Assembly (NCBI RefSeq): GCF_000374585.1
Contig: NZ_KB894648.1
Location: 72,171 to 136,170 of the forward strand
Origin: Phocaeicola barnesiae DSM 18169 = JCM 13652
Lineage (GTDB): Bacteria; Bacteroidota; Bacteroidia; Bacteroidales; Bacteroidaceae
Direction: 5' to 3'
DNA: 64,000 bases
The notes below the pieces were generated by a model. The model saw nothing but the letters and a program-made list of their open reading frames with translations, was not told the origin of the DNA and ran no database searches. Numbering within the stretch: the first letter of the stretch is position 1; each line of letters starts with the position of its first letter. Below, one piece after another: positions 34,844 through 43,611 of the stretch. The position numbers and the translations under genes are program-made.

Positions 34844-37612
34844 ATGAAGCATAAAATTTTTATTCTGTTTTTTCTGGGTTTGTTTCTGTGCCTGTCGTTT
34901 TCCGCTTGTGAATCAGAGCAGTCTGTTTGGCGTATCGGAGTCTCTCAATGTAGTGATGATGCGTGGCGGACTCAATTGAATAGGGAAATAGAACGGGAAG
35001 CCTTGTTCTATCCGGGGGTGTCGTTAGAATTCAAATCGGCTCACGATGACAGTCAACAACAGATTAAAGATATTGAAACGTTGGTCAATGATGGAGTGGA
35101 TTTGCTGGTTGTAGCTCCGAATGAGGTGTCTGCCATTACTCCGGTCATTGAAAAGATATATCAGAAAGGAATACCGGTGGTACTGGTAGACCGGAAAATT
35201 GATTCGGAGTCTTATACTGCTTATGTAGGAGCAGACAATTATGAAATGGGGTACGAGATAGGACAATACATTGTCAACCGACTGGGAGGTCAAGGAAATG
35301 TGGTGGAACTGACAGGGTTGAGCGATTCCAGCCCGGCTATGGAGCGTCATCGGGGACTGAAAGAAGCCTTGACCGAATCAGGACATGTTAATTTGTTGGC
35401 TACAGTAGATGCCGGATGGAGACTTCAGGATGCCGAACAGGTCTTTGATTCCGTATTGACTTGTTATCCGGAGATTAACCTTGTTTTTGCCCAAAACGAC
35501 CGGATGGGAGTTGGAGCACGTAATGTGGCTGTCAGAAGAAACCGCAGTAAGGATATGTTATTTGTCGGTGTAGATGCCTTACCAGGAAAGGGACATGGGG
35601 TAGAGCTGGTTTCCGACGGACTTTTTGATGCAACGTTCATTTATCCTACAGGTGGTGACTGTGTTATGCAGGTAGCTATGCAGATTCTTCAGCACAAGCC
35701 ATATAAACGGGTTAATCTGTTGTCTACTGCGTTGGTTAATCGGGAAAATGCCCGTATCATGCTGATGCAAACTCAGCATATCGAAACGTTGGATGGAAAA
35801 ATAGAACTGTTGGATAAGCAGCTGGATGATTTTCTACTGCGCTATTCTTCTCAGCGGATGTTCCTGCTGGCCTGTGTTGTGATTCTGATATTGGTGTGTG
35901 TGCTGCTTGTCTTTGTTGTCCGGGCTTTCTGGACTAAAAAACGAATGAATGCTGAACTTTCAGCCCGGAAAACACAGTTGGAGGAACAGCGTGACCAGTT
36001 GATTGAACTTTCCCGGAAACTGGAGGAGGTGACTCATGCCAAGCTGGCTTTCTTTACCAGTGTTTCTCATGATTTCCGCACTCCGCTGACGTTGATTGCC
36101 GATCCGGTGGAACAATTGAAGCAGTCGGCTTCATTGAGCAAGAATGACCGTTATCTGTTGGACTTGATAGAAAAGAATGTGACGGTATTGTTGAGACTGA
36201 TTAATCAGACCTTGGACTTCCGGAAATTCGAAAATGGAAAACTGGAACTGCATCTCAGTTCCTTTAATCTGGCCCAAGGTTTGAAAGACTGGACAGAAGC
36301 CTTTCGTACGCTTTCATATCGTAAGCATATACATTTTACAGTAGATGTACAGGAAGAGGCGAATGGAAAACTGTATGATGTGGTAGCCGATCCGGAGATG
36401 ATGGAACGCATCACTTACAACCTGTTGTCGAATGCCTTCAAGTTTACGGCCGACAATGGAGAAATAGCCGTACGCTTGTCTGCTTTCCGGAAAGATGAGA
36501 AACCCTGGATTCGTCTGGAAGTTGCCGATACGGGAATCGGCATGCCTGAAGAACAGTTGGCCCATATCTTCGAAAGTTTTTATCAGGTGGATGTGCATGA
36601 TTCCGGTTCCGGTATCGGACTGGCTTTGGTAAAGGCTTTTGTGGAGATGCATCACGGGAAGATACGGGTAGACAGTAAGGAACATAAGGGTACGACTTTT
36701 ATCATTGACTTACCGTCGGAACAGGAAGGGGTTTTGAATCCTCAGGAGAAACGTGCCAATCTGCTGAATAACCTGAAGGAAGGGGCGGTTTTGGCGGCCG
36801 ACCAGTCAGAAGTTCATATCACATACGAAGAGGATGCCCACACACCGGATAAAGAGAAAGAAACCGTACTGGTTATCGAAGACAATGCGGATGTCCGTCA
36901 ATATATCCGGGCGCTTTTATCCGGGGAGTACAATATACTGGAAGCGGCGAACGGACAAGAAGGGGTGCAGCAGGCTACCAAACATGTTCCCGATGTCATC
37001 GTTTGTGATGTGATGATGCCGGTCATGGACGGTTTGGAATGTTGCCGGATTCTGAAATCGGAACTGCAGACCTCACACATACCCGTTCTGATGCTTACTG
37101 CCTATACCTTGGAGGAACAGAAAATCAAGGGGTATGAATGTGGAGCCGATTCCTATATTTCCAAGCCATTCTCGGCCAATTTGTTGAAAGTACGTTTACA
37201 TAACCTGTTGGAGAACCATCGGAGGGTACAGAATTTCTTTGCAGACAAACCTGCCGTACAGAAAGAAGGGCTGAATCAGGTGGACCAAGGGTTTATCAGC
37301 AAATTGCGCCAGCTGATAGAAGAGGAACTGGGAAACTCGGAAGTGAGTGTAGAAGATTTGGGAGCCAGGCTGGGATTAGGACGTGTACAGCTTTATCGGA
37401 AAACCAAAGCGTTGACCGGTTATTCTCCCAATGAACTTTTGCGTATTGCCCGTCTGAAAAAAGCTGCTTCATTGCTGGCTTCTTCCGAGAAGAGTATATC
37501 GGAAGTGACTTATGAGGTCGGTTTTACATCACCTTCTTATTTTACGAAGTGTTACAAGGAGTATTTCGGTGAAAGTCCGACAGATTTCCTGAAGCGTAAA
37601 AGCAATTCCTGA
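34844..37612 (+). CDS. Hybrid two-component system regulator with periplasmic sugar-binding sensor
   Basis: A 922-aa one-protein sensor/regulator. A leader with the lipobox-like SFSAC precedes a LacI-type periplasmic binding domain (about 28-310: IGVSQCSDDAWR, GVDLLVVAPNE, VVLVDRKI). A membrane helix follows at about 338-363, then HisKA with the phospho-His in SVSHDFRTPLTL (about 408), HATPase (NLLSNAFKF near 525, DTGIGMP, GSGIGLAL), a receiver (VLVIEDNADVR; Asp in CDVMMPVMDG near 719) and an AraC-type HTH (from ~815, ISEVTYEVGFTSPSYFTKC). In B. thetaiotaomicron the equivalent BT1754 has this same periplasmic domain and binds fructose. Placed next to GH32, transporter and kinase genes, it most likely activates this locus in response to free fructose. 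Confidence 0.92.
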   Translation: MKHKIFILFFLGLFLCLSFSACESEQSVWRIGVSQCSDDAWRTQLNREIEREALFYPGVSLEFKSAHDDSQQQIKDIETLVNDGVDLLVVAPNEVSAITPVIEKIYQKGIPVVLVDRKIDSESYTAYVGADNYEMGYEIGQYIVNRLGGQGNVVELTGLSDSSPAMERHRGLKEALTESGHVNLLATVDAGWRLQDAEQVFDSVLTCYPEINLVFAQNDRMGVGARNVAVRRNRSKDMLFVGVDALPGKGHGVELVSDGLFDATFIYPTGGDCVMQVAMQILQHKPYKRVNLLSTALVNRENARIMLMQTQHIETLDGKIELLDKQLDDFLLRYSSQRMFLLACVVILILVCVLLVFVVRAFWTKKRMNAELSARKTQLEEQRDQLIELSRKLEEVTHAKLAFFTSVSHDFRTPLTLIADPVEQLKQSASLSKNDRYLLDLIEKNVTVLLRLINQTLDFRKFENGKLELHLSSFNLAQGLKDWTEAFRTLSYRKHIHFTVDVQEEANGKLYDVVADPEMMERITYNLLSNAFKFTADNGEIAVRLSAFRKDEKPWIRLEVADTGIGMPEEQLAHIFESFYQVDVHDSGSGIGLALVKAFVEMHHGKIRVDSKEHKGTTFIIDLPSEQEGVLNPQEKRANLLNNLKEGAVLAADQSEVHITYEEDAHTPDKEKETVLVIEDNADVRQYIRALLSGEYNILEAANGQEGVQQATKHVPDVIVCDVMMPVMDGLECCRILKSELQTSHIPVLMLTAYTLEEQKIKGYECGADSYISKPFSANLLKVRLHNLLENHRRVQNFFADKPAVQKEGLNQVDQGFISKLRQLIEEELGNSEVSVEDLGARLGLGRVQLYRKTKALTGYSPNELLRIARLKKAASLLASSEKSISEVTYEVGFTSPSYFTKCYKEYFGESPTDFLKRKSNS

Positions 37613-37697
37613 GAAGCTTGGCGGGATTAGTCTGTCGTGCAGCTGCAGTCTATTTCTTAAATCTTCCCAATAAACTGGTCAGGAAAAATTTATTGTG

Positions 37698-37705
37698 TAT
37701 CTTTG
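37698..37705 (+). promoter_or_regulatory. -7 box of DUF3256 gene
   Basis: TATCTTTG matches TAnnTTTG, 21 bases before the ATG at 37727. The alternative in-frame start at 37703 lies inside the box and is therefore unlikely. Confidence 0.55.
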
Positions 37706-37726
37706 GCCCCGATTAAGCAGAATAAA

Positions 37727-38377
37727 ATGAAACGATTGATTTTATTGATAAGCCTGTTTGTAAGTATTTCTTTGCAGGCACAGAATATGAAAGAACTGTT
37801 TGTTGCCATGCCCGATACGTTGGTTCCGTTGTTGACCAAGGTGAATCGGGAGGATTTCGGTGATTTTCTGGCCAGTAAGATGAAAGCGGAGGTACGTAAC
37901 CGCTTTGGTAAGACATCCGAAATGACCGAACTGACAGACGATTATCTGTATCTGAAGATGACATCGGTCAGTTCGATGGAGATGAAACTGTTGCCGTTGA
38001 AAGACTCTTTGAAAGTCATCTGTGTTGTTCAGACTTATCAGGCTCCGGTTTCCGATAGTAAGGTCAGGTTCTATGATACGGACTGGAAACCGTTGGAGGC
38101 CTCCCGTTTCATTGACTTGCCGGCCGATTCCCTTTTCTTCCGTACACCGGCCAATAAAGTCCAGGCTGATTCGTTACAGAATCTGCGTACCCATACTGAT
38201 ATCAGTCTCCAGGAAGCTCGTCTTTCAGCCGATAACCGGACTCTTTTGTTCCGATATACTACTCCTGATTATTTGGATAAGGCAACTTCTGCCAATTTAC
38301 AGGCATATCTTATCCGGAAACCGTTGCGGTATGTGTGGGAAAACGGACGCTTTATCCGATCCGGTGAATCGGAATAA
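37727..38377 (+). CDS. DUF3256 family exported protein
   Basis: A 216-aa secreted protein of a Bacteroidales-specific family without known function. Start at 37727 gives a clean signal peptide (MKRLILLISLFVSISLQAQ). The mature part begins with MKELFVAMPDTLVPLLTKVN, the family hallmark as I remember it, and consists mostly of beta-strand-like segments with no membrane helix. It stands alone between the hybrid regulator and a cell wall peptidase gene; the context says little about function. Confidence 0.75.
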   Translation: MKRLILLISLFVSISLQAQNMKELFVAMPDTLVPLLTKVNREDFGDFLASKMKAEVRNRFGKTSEMTELTDDYLYLKMTSVSSMEMKLLPLKDSLKVICVVQTYQAPVSDSKVRFYDTDWKPLEASRFIDLPADSLFFRTPANKVQADSLQNLRTHTDISLQEARLSADNRTLLFRYTTPDYLDKATSANLQAYLIRKPLRYVWENGRFIRSGESE

Positions 38378-38530
38378 AGATGATTCGGAAACCGAAGCCG
38401 GTATCTTATGAATTTTCTGAAAGGTAAGGTGCCGTTTTTTATGACAGAACATTCATTTTACTGCTTGATTTTGTGAAAAATAGGCTCGCAAGGAAAAATG
38501 TTGTAAAATGCATAAAAAAGGTTAATTCCC

Positions 38531-38562
38531 TTTGGCTGTCTGAAAAGAAAAATGTAATTTTG
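38531..38562 (+). promoter_or_regulatory. Near-perfect Bacteroides promoter of M23 peptidase gene
   Basis: TTTG (38531-38534), a 20-base spacer and TAATTTTG (38555-38562) match both boxes exactly. The predicted start (about 38569) leaves a 135-base leader before the ATG at 38706. Confidence 0.75.
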
Positions 38563-38568
38563 GCTCAA

Positions 38569-38594
38569 CGTTTGCAAACCAGACGTTGCAAACG
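38569..38594 (+). promoter_or_regulatory. Hairpin at the 5' end of the M23 peptidase leader
   Basis: CGTTTGCAA (38569-38577) and TTGCAAACG (38586-38594) form a perfect 9-bp stem with an 8-base loop. It starts where transcription is expected to begin, so it may protect the 5' end of the mRNA or be a dyad operator. Confidence 0.55.
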
Positions 38595-38705
38595 GTTCCT
38601 TAAAGTTGAATTGTTTCAAACCGGTGATGGTATTCTCATAGCAGACACTGTTTCCTGAGGTTTCCTTGTCTGTGTCTATACCTGCTGAAAAATATTATAA
38701 ACGTA

Positions 38706-39641
38706 ATGATTTTAAAATGTATTAGAACCGTAGCGTTAGCTGCACTGGCTTTGGTAAGTGTGAATGTCTCTGGACAGGATTTGCTCGCCCGCCAGGCACC
38801 TATCGACAGAAAATTAAAAGCAGTTGATTCATTGGCCTTGATTCGTCAGATTAAGGCAGAAAAATCGGTCTATCCGGCTTATTCCCTTTATCCGAACTGG
38901 AGCAACGAACGGGTACACGCCTATGGAAATACGGTAAATGTACCAGATAGCTTCCGGATTGATTTGACGGGATTCTGTATGCCGACCACTCATACACAGA
39001 TTACATCCAAATGCGGACCGCGGTGGCGGAGAATGCACAATGGACTGGATATCAAGGTGTACATCGGAGATACGATTCGCGCAGCGTTCGACGGAAGAGT
39101 CCGGATGGTGAAATATGAACGCCGCGGTTATGGAAAATACGTTGTTATCCGTCACGATAACGGATTGGAAACTATCTACGGGCATCTATCCAAACAGATT
39201 GTAAAAGAAGACGAATACGTTAAGGCCGGCGACCCCATCGGTTTGGGAGGAAATACAGGCCGTTCTACCGGTTCGCACCTTCATTTTGAGACTCGCTTCT
39301 TGGGCGAGGTCATTAATCCGGAATTCCTGTTCGATTTCCCGAAACAAGATATTGTAGCCGACAATTACCTCTTTGTAAGAGGGGCTAACCGTTATGATTA
39401 CCAGCGTAAGCGTCTGGATGTAGCCTTGAAGGAGGCTAAGGCAGAGTCTGTATCTTCGAAGGATAAGGCGACTTCACAGAAGCAGGCTGGGAATTCAATC
39501 AGATATCACAAGATTCGTAAAGGTGATACGTTGGGACGTATTTCCCGTATCTATCACGTTCCTATCGACCGTCTGTGCAAGATGAACGGAATCAAGCGTA
39601 ATACGGTTCTGCGTATAGGACAAGTGTTGAGATGTTCATAA
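38706..39641 (+). CDS. M23 metallopeptidase with C-terminal LysM domain
   Basis: A 311-aa exported cell wall hydrolase. After a signal peptide (ending VSGQD) comes the M23 (LytM) domain, about residues 90-215, with zinc ligands in HNGLDI and HLHFET and the YGHLSKQ motif, so it looks catalytically competent. The LysM peptidoglycan-binding domain is at the C-terminus (KIRKGDTLGRISRIYHVPIDRLC...). It probably cuts peptide cross-links or localises to the septum. It has its own promoter and terminator. Confidence 0.9.
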   Translation: MILKCIRTVALAALALVSVNVSGQDLLARQAPIDRKLKAVDSLALIRQIKAEKSVYPAYSLYPNWSNERVHAYGNTVNVPDSFRIDLTGFCMPTTHTQITSKCGPRWRRMHNGLDIKVYIGDTIRAAFDGRVRMVKYERRGYGKYVVIRHDNGLETIYGHLSKQIVKEDEYVKAGDPIGLGGNTGRSTGSHLHFETRFLGEVINPEFLFDFPKQDIVADNYLFVRGANRYDYQRKRLDVALKEAKAESVSSKDKATSQKQAGNSIRYHKIRKGDTLGRISRIYHVPIDRLCKMNGIKRNTVLRIGQVLRCS

Positions 39642-39663
39642 TTCTTTAAAAGATTCTTCATAA

Positions 39664-39697
39664 AGGGCGGAAAGTGTACTACTTTTCCGCCTTTTTT
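39664..39697 (+). terminator. Terminator of M23 peptidase gene
   Basis: Inverted repeat GGGCGGAAAGT / ACTTTTCCGCC with a short loop, followed by TTTTTTATT. Confidence 0.85.
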
Positions 39698-39721
39698 ATT
39701 GGGCACTTCGCTGAAAAAAAG

Positions 39722-39729
39722 TAACTTTG
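39722..39729 (+). promoter_or_regulatory. -7 box of the DUF1599 gene
   Basis: TAACTTTG matches TAnnTTTG, 19 bases before the ATG at 39749, directly after the preceding terminator. Confidence 0.55.
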
Positions 39730-39748
39730 CCATCTATTCAGAGAGAAG

Positions 39749-40291
39749 ATGGAAGATACAAAACAACAGTTTGAGCATGTCATAGCAATTTGTCGGGATC
39801 TGTTCGTCAAGAAGCTTCATGACTATGGGGCTGCGTGGCGGATTATGCGTCCTTCGTCAGTAACCGACCAGATTTTCATTAAGGCAAACCGTATCCGAAG
39901 TATTGAAATCAAAGGTGTTGCGTTGGTGGATGAAGGTATACGTCCTGAATTTATTGCCATTGTGAATTATGGTATTATCGGTTTGATTCAGTTGGAACTG
40001 GGCTGTGCCGATAAGGATGATTTGGGAGAGAAGAAGGCGGTGGAACTGTACGATAAGTATGCCAACCAGGCGTTGGAACTGATGTTGATGAAAAATCACG
40101 ATTACGATGAGGCTTGGCGTAGCATGCGTATAACTTCGTATACAGATTTGATTTTGATGAAGATATACCGGACGAAACAGATTGAATCCTTGGGTGGAGA
40201 AACTTTGGTTTCGGAAGGAGTGGATGCCAATTACATGGATATGATTAACTATGCAGTTTTCGGGCTTATCAAATTGGAATTTGGCGAATAA
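39749..40291 (+). CDS. DUF1599 protein, internally duplicated
   Basis: A 180-aa cytoplasmic protein of the DUF1599 group (called a nucleotide-modification associated domain in some databases). It consists of two similar halves: KKLHDYGAAWRIMRPSSVTD...VNYGIIGLIQLELG and MKNHDYDEAWRSMRITSYTD...INYAVFGLIKLEFG. The repeated HDY-AWR-MR-TD pattern likely forms a symmetric active or binding site. Biochemical role is unknown. Its 3' end overlaps the start of the following membrane protein gene, and tpiA comes next, so the three may be co-transcribed. Confidence 0.82.
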   Translation: MEDTKQQFEHVIAICRDLFVKKLHDYGAAWRIMRPSSVTDQIFIKANRIRSIEIKGVALVDEGIRPEFIAIVNYGIIGLIQLELGCADKDDLGEKKAVELYDKYANQALELMLMKNHDYDEAWRSMRITSYTDLILMKIYRTKQIESLGGETLVSEGVDANYMDMINYAVFGLIKLEFGE

Positions 40292-41612
40292 CAGATTCGT
40301 TTATAAGGCTATAGGAATATGGGCGAATGTATGCCGATTTGTGTTGGCTGCAGTCTTCCTGTTTTCTGGTTTTGTGAAGGCGAACGACCCGTTGGGAACA
40401 GTCTATAAATTGCAGGATTATCTGGAAGCCTGGGGATTACCGGAGTGGAAAGATACATTGATACCGTACATCGGTTCGATGGCTATGGGAGCTTTTGAAT
40501 TTACGATGGGTATTTATCTGTTGTTCGGTATCCGGCGTAGGGTGTCCAGTATACTGGTCCTTCTGTGTATGTGTTTCATGACCCCGCTGACATTGTGGCT
40601 GGCGCTTGATAATCCGATTTCCGATTGCGGCTGTTTCGGCGATGCGGTGATTTTGACAAACTGGGAGACTTTCGGTAAGAATGTAATTCTGTTGATTGCT
40701 GCGGTCAGTGCTTACCGATGGAACAGACGGCTTGTCAAATTCGTGACCGATAAGGTGGATTGGCTGATTGGCTTGTACACCATTGGTTCCATTTTGTTCT
40801 TTTCGTTGTATTGCCTGACTCATCTGCCGATATTGGATTTCCGTCCGTATTACATCGGAGCAGATATCCGTCAAGGTATGGAAATACCGGAAGGAAAGAA
40901 ACCACCGGTGTATGAAACCCGTTTCATTTACGAGAAGGATGGAGTACAGAAAGAATTTACAATCGATAATTTTCCTTCGGATTCTACGTGGAAATTTATC
41001 GATTCCAAGACAATCCTGAAGGAAAAGGGATACGAACCGCCCATCCATGACTTTACAATCGTATCGCAGGAAGATGGTAGTGATTTGACGGATGAGATAT
41101 TGGATGACGAAAGCTATACCTTCCTGTTGGTAGCTCCTTGGTTGAGACAGGCCGATGAGGGCGCGATGGATTTGATTAACGAATTGTATGACTATAGTGT
41201 GATACATGGTTACCGCTTTTTGTGCCTGACTGCATCCGGAGATCAGGATATTGCTTTCTGGCAGGAGAATACAGGTGCCGAATATCCGTTTGCTTTGATG
41301 GATGAAATCACGCTGAAGACCATGGTACGTTCCAATCCGGGAGTGATACTGTTGCAGCAAGGTGTAGTGGTCAATAAATGGAGCGCTTCGCAGATTCCTG
41401 ATGAGTATCAGTTGCACGATGCCCTGGATAAGTTGGATATCGGGCAAGTGAACCGGAAGACAGTGACTCATAAAGTTGTTGAACTGGTGGCATGGTTCGT
41501 ATGTCCGTTGCTGTTCTTCACTTTGCTCGACTTGATCTGGTTGCGGATCAAGGCGGTCCGTAAGAAACGGCGTGAAGACACAGAACGGGAGGAAACAAAA
41601 ACAGCTGAATAA
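40251..41612 (+). CDS. DoxX-like membrane protein with periplasmic extension
   Basis: About 443-453 aa. The ATG at 40251 lies 41 bases inside the previous gene; a TTG at 40281 (MANNRFVYKAIG after initiation) would overlap by only 11 bases and gives the N-terminus usual for this family, so the start is uncertain. Residues ~20-155 hold four membrane segments of DoxX/MauE type with DCGCFGDAV, a Cys pair seen in MauE-like redox proteins. A fifth hydrophobic segment is at ~165-185, then a long soluble part resembling a thioredoxin-like fold without CxxC, and a last helix near the C-terminus (WFVCPLLFFTLLDLIW). Function is unknown; redox or disulfide handling in the envelope is a guess. Confidence 0.7.
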   Translation: MQFSGLSNWNLANNRFVYKAIGIWANVCRFVLAAVFLFSGFVKANDPLGTVYKLQDYLEAWGLPEWKDTLIPYIGSMAMGAFEFTMGIYLLFGIRRRVSSILVLLCMCFMTPLTLWLALDNPISDCGCFGDAVILTNWETFGKNVILLIAAVSAYRWNRRLVKFVTDKVDWLIGLYTIGSILFFSLYCLTHLPILDFRPYYIGADIRQGMEIPEGKKPPVYETRFIYEKDGVQKEFTIDNFPSDSTWKFIDSKTILKEKGYEPPIHDFTIVSQEDGSDLTDEILDDESYTFLLVAPWLRQADEGAMDLINELYDYSVIHGYRFLCLTASGDQDIAFWQENTGAEYPFALMDEITLKTMVRSNPGVILLQQGVVVNKWSASQIPDEYQLHDALDKLDIGQVNRKTVTHKVVELVAWFVCPLLFFTLLDLIWLRIKAVRKKRREDTEREETKTAE

Positions 41613-41652
41613 TATAAAAGTTATCTATTAACCCTTTAAAAATAAAATAGAA

Positions 41653-42408
41653 ATGAGAAAAAACATTGTAGCAGGTAACTGGAAAATGAACAAGAACCTG
41701 CAGGAAGGTATTGCTTTGGCTAAAGAATTGAATGAAGTATTGACAGCAGACAAACCAAACTGCGACGTAATTATCTGTACTCCGTTCATTCATTTGGCTT
41801 CTGTTACTCCGATTGTTGACAGTTCTATCATCGGTGTAGGTGCAGAAAACTGCGCTGACAAGGTTTCAGGTGCATATACTGGTGAAGTTTCAGCTGAAAT
41901 GGTAGCTTCTACAGGTGCTCAGTATGTTATCTTGGGTCACTCAGAACGTCGTGCTTACTATCACGAAACAGTTGAAATCCTGGCAGAAAAAGTTAAATTG
42001 GCTTTGGCTAACAACTTGAAGCCTATCTTCTGTATCGGTGAAGTATTGGAAGAGCGTGAAGCTAACAAGCAGAACGAAGTTGTAGAAGCTCAGTTGGCTT
42101 CTGTATTCTCTTTGTCTGCTGAAGACTTCGGTAAGGTTATCTTGGCTTACGAACCGGTTTGGGCTATCGGTACAGGAAAGACTGCTACTCCGGAACAGGC
42201 TCAGGAAATCCACGCTCACATCCGTTCTTTGGTTGCTGCTAAATACGGTCAGGAAGTTGCTGACAACACTTCTATCCTGTACGGTGGTAGCTGCAAGCCT
42301 TCCAATGCAAAAGAACTGTTTGCTAATCCGGATGTAGACGGTGGTCTGATTGGTGGTGCTGCTTTGAAGGCTGCTGACTTCAAGGGTATTATCGATGCTT
42401 TCAAATAA
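41653..42408 (+). CDS. tpiA: Triose-phosphate isomerase
   Basis: A 251-aa TIM-barrel enzyme interconverting dihydroxyacetone phosphate and glyceraldehyde 3-phosphate. Catalytic Lys12 (AGNWKMN), His96 (ILGHSERR) and Glu167 ([14 protein letters not shown]) are in place, as is the phosphate loop GGSCKPSN / GGLIGGAAL. Codon choice is strongly biased (many GCT, GAA, AAG), as expected for a highly expressed glycolytic gene. It starts 40 bases after the DoxX-like gene and ends in a strong terminator. Confidence 0.98.
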   Translation: MRKNIVAGNWKMNKNLQEGIALAKELNEVLTADKPNCDVIICTPFIHLASVTPIVDSSIIGVGAENCADKVSGAYTGEVSAEMVASTGAQYVILGHSERRAYYHETVEILAEKVKLALANNLKPIFCIGEVLEEREANKQNEVVEAQLASVFSLSAEDFGKVILAYEPVWAIGTGKTATPEQAQEIHAHIRSLVAAKYGQEVADNTSILYGGSCKPSNAKELFANPDVDGGLIGGAALKAADFKGIIDAFK

Positions 42409-42424
42409 TTGAATTATAAGTTTG

Positions 42425-42463
42425 GGAGTCTGTATGCAGCATTGGCTGCATACAGCTCCTTTT
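42425..42463 (+). terminator. Terminator of tpiA
   Basis: Long stem GGAGTCTGTATGCAGC / GGCTGCATACAGCTCC with one mismatch and a 3-base loop, followed by TTTT. Confidence 0.88.
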
Positions 42464-42490
42464 ATTTCATCTTTTAAACGTATGGTTTTC

Positions 42491-42952
42491 ATGAAATATC
42501 TGTTATCCATTCTCTTTTTCTTCGGAGTTTCTGTCTTGTATGCACAGCAACGTAATATCATTACGGAATTGCAGACAAGGAAGGCGGGTGAAGGGGTCAT
42601 TACGATTCATCAGGACTCTCAGATAGCGAATCTGGTAGGTACTGTACAGCTTTCTTCGGCTTCTGCTTCGGATGCACGTACCATCAAGACACGAGGATAC
42701 CGTGTACAGGTGTATGCAGGAAATAATTCCCGTCAGGCACGTAGCGAGGCGAACCGTGTGGCCAACAAGGTGAAAGAGCAATTTCCGGATATGCCGATAT
42801 ATACGTATTTCCAGCCTCCCAGATGGTTATGCCGTGTAGGTGACTTTAAGAGTGTGGAGGAAGCGCATAGCGCCATGCGTAAACTGAGAGCAACAGGTGA
42901 TTTTAAAGAAGTGACTATTGTCCGTGAACAAATTAATTTACCCATAGAATGA
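42491..42952 (+). CDS. Exported SPOR-domain protein
   Basis: A 153-aa protein with signal peptide ([19 protein letters not shown]; an ATG 9 bases upstream is also in frame). Residues ~70-145 form a SPOR domain ([40 protein letters not shown]), which binds denuded glycan strands of peptidoglycan at division sites. The stop overlaps the folE start by 4 bases (ATGA), so the two are translationally coupled. Confidence 0.85.
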   Translation: MKYLLSILFFFGVSVLYAQQRNIITELQTRKAGEGVITIHQDSQIANLVGTVQLSSASASDARTIKTRGYRVQVYAGNNSRQARSEANRVANKVKEQFPDMPIYTYFQPPRWLCRVGDFKSVEEAHSAMRKLRATGDFKEVTIVREQINLPIE

Positions 42953-43542
42953 TTGATACAAATTTGATGAGCTGGCCGGAAGATAAGGTGCAGAAACTGA
43001 TGGAGCATTATAAAGATATTCTGACCTTGTTGGGAGAAGATGCCGGACGTGAAGGGCTGTTGAAGACTCCGGAACGTGTAGCCAAAGCGATGCTGACATT
43101 GACACGTGGTTATGCGGTAGACCCACGCGAAGTCTTGAATTCTGCCAAATTTCAGGAAGAATACAAGCAGATGGTGATTGTAAAGGATATTGATTTCTTC
43201 TCGATGTGTGAACATCACATGCTTCCTTTCTATGGGAAAGCCCATGTGGCATATATACCGAACGGATACATTACCGGTCTGAGCAAGATAGCCCGTGTAG
43301 TGGATATTTTTTCACACCGTTTACAGGTCCAGGAGCGTATGACACTTCAGATAAAGGAATGTATTCAGGAAACGCTGAATCCGTTGGGGGTTATGGTAGT
43401 CGTAGAGGCTAAGCACATGTGTATGCAGATGCGGGGAGTCGAAAAGCAGAATGCCATCACAACGACTTCCGACTTTACCGGTGCATTCAATCAGGCCAAG
43501 ACACGTGAGGAATTCATGAATCTGATTCGTAGCGGATATTGA
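42949..43542 (+). CDS. folE: GTP cyclohydrolase I
   Basis: A 197-aa enzyme that opens GTP to form dihydroneopterin triphosphate, the first step of folate (and pterin) synthesis. Zinc ligands Cys87 and His90 ([12 protein letters not shown]) and Cys158 (KHMCMQMRG) are present, with the [20 protein letters not shown] motif. It is coupled to the SPOR gene by an ATGA overlap; no functional link between the two products is evident. Confidence 0.97.
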   Translation: MIDTNLMSWPEDKVQKLMEHYKDILTLLGEDAGREGLLKTPERVAKAMLTLTRGYAVDPREVLNSAKFQEEYKQMVIVKDIDFFSMCEHHMLPFYGKAHVAYIPNGYITGLSKIARVVDIFSHRLQVQERMTLQIKECIQETLNPLGVMVVVEAKHMCMQMRGVEKQNAITTTSDFTGAFNQAKTREEFMNLIRSGY

Positions 43543-43571
43543 CAAGTCTTCTTTCGGTAGAAACATCTTTT

Positions 43572-43608
43572 GCTATAGCCTTTCGTTGAAAGGACTATAG
43601 CTTTTTTT
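43572..43608. terminator. Terminator between folE and dnaG (convergent)
   Basis: GCTATAGCCTTTC / GAAAGGACTATAGC with one mismatch and a 3-base loop, then seven T on the plus strand. dnaG ends 4 bases later from the other side, so it can serve both. Confidence 0.82.
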
Positions 43609-43611
43609 ATG

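Larger units (their letters stand above)
38378..38705. other. Intergenic region before M23 peptidase gene
   Basis: 328 bases. It contains an excellent promoter (38531-38562) and a hairpin at the start of the predicted leader (38569-38594). A 61-codon frame here (38473-38658) begins with a GTG and crosses both elements; I do not regard it as a gene. Confidence 0.6.

Noticed and set aside
38473..38658. 61-codon frame before the M23 peptidase gene
   Set aside because: It begins with GTG, spans a consensus promoter and leader hairpin, and has no recognisable protein features.
40437..41471. 344-codon minus-strand frame opposite the DoxX-like gene
   Set aside because: Antisense shadow without motifs; composition rich in His/Gln/Arg, unlike the genes around it.
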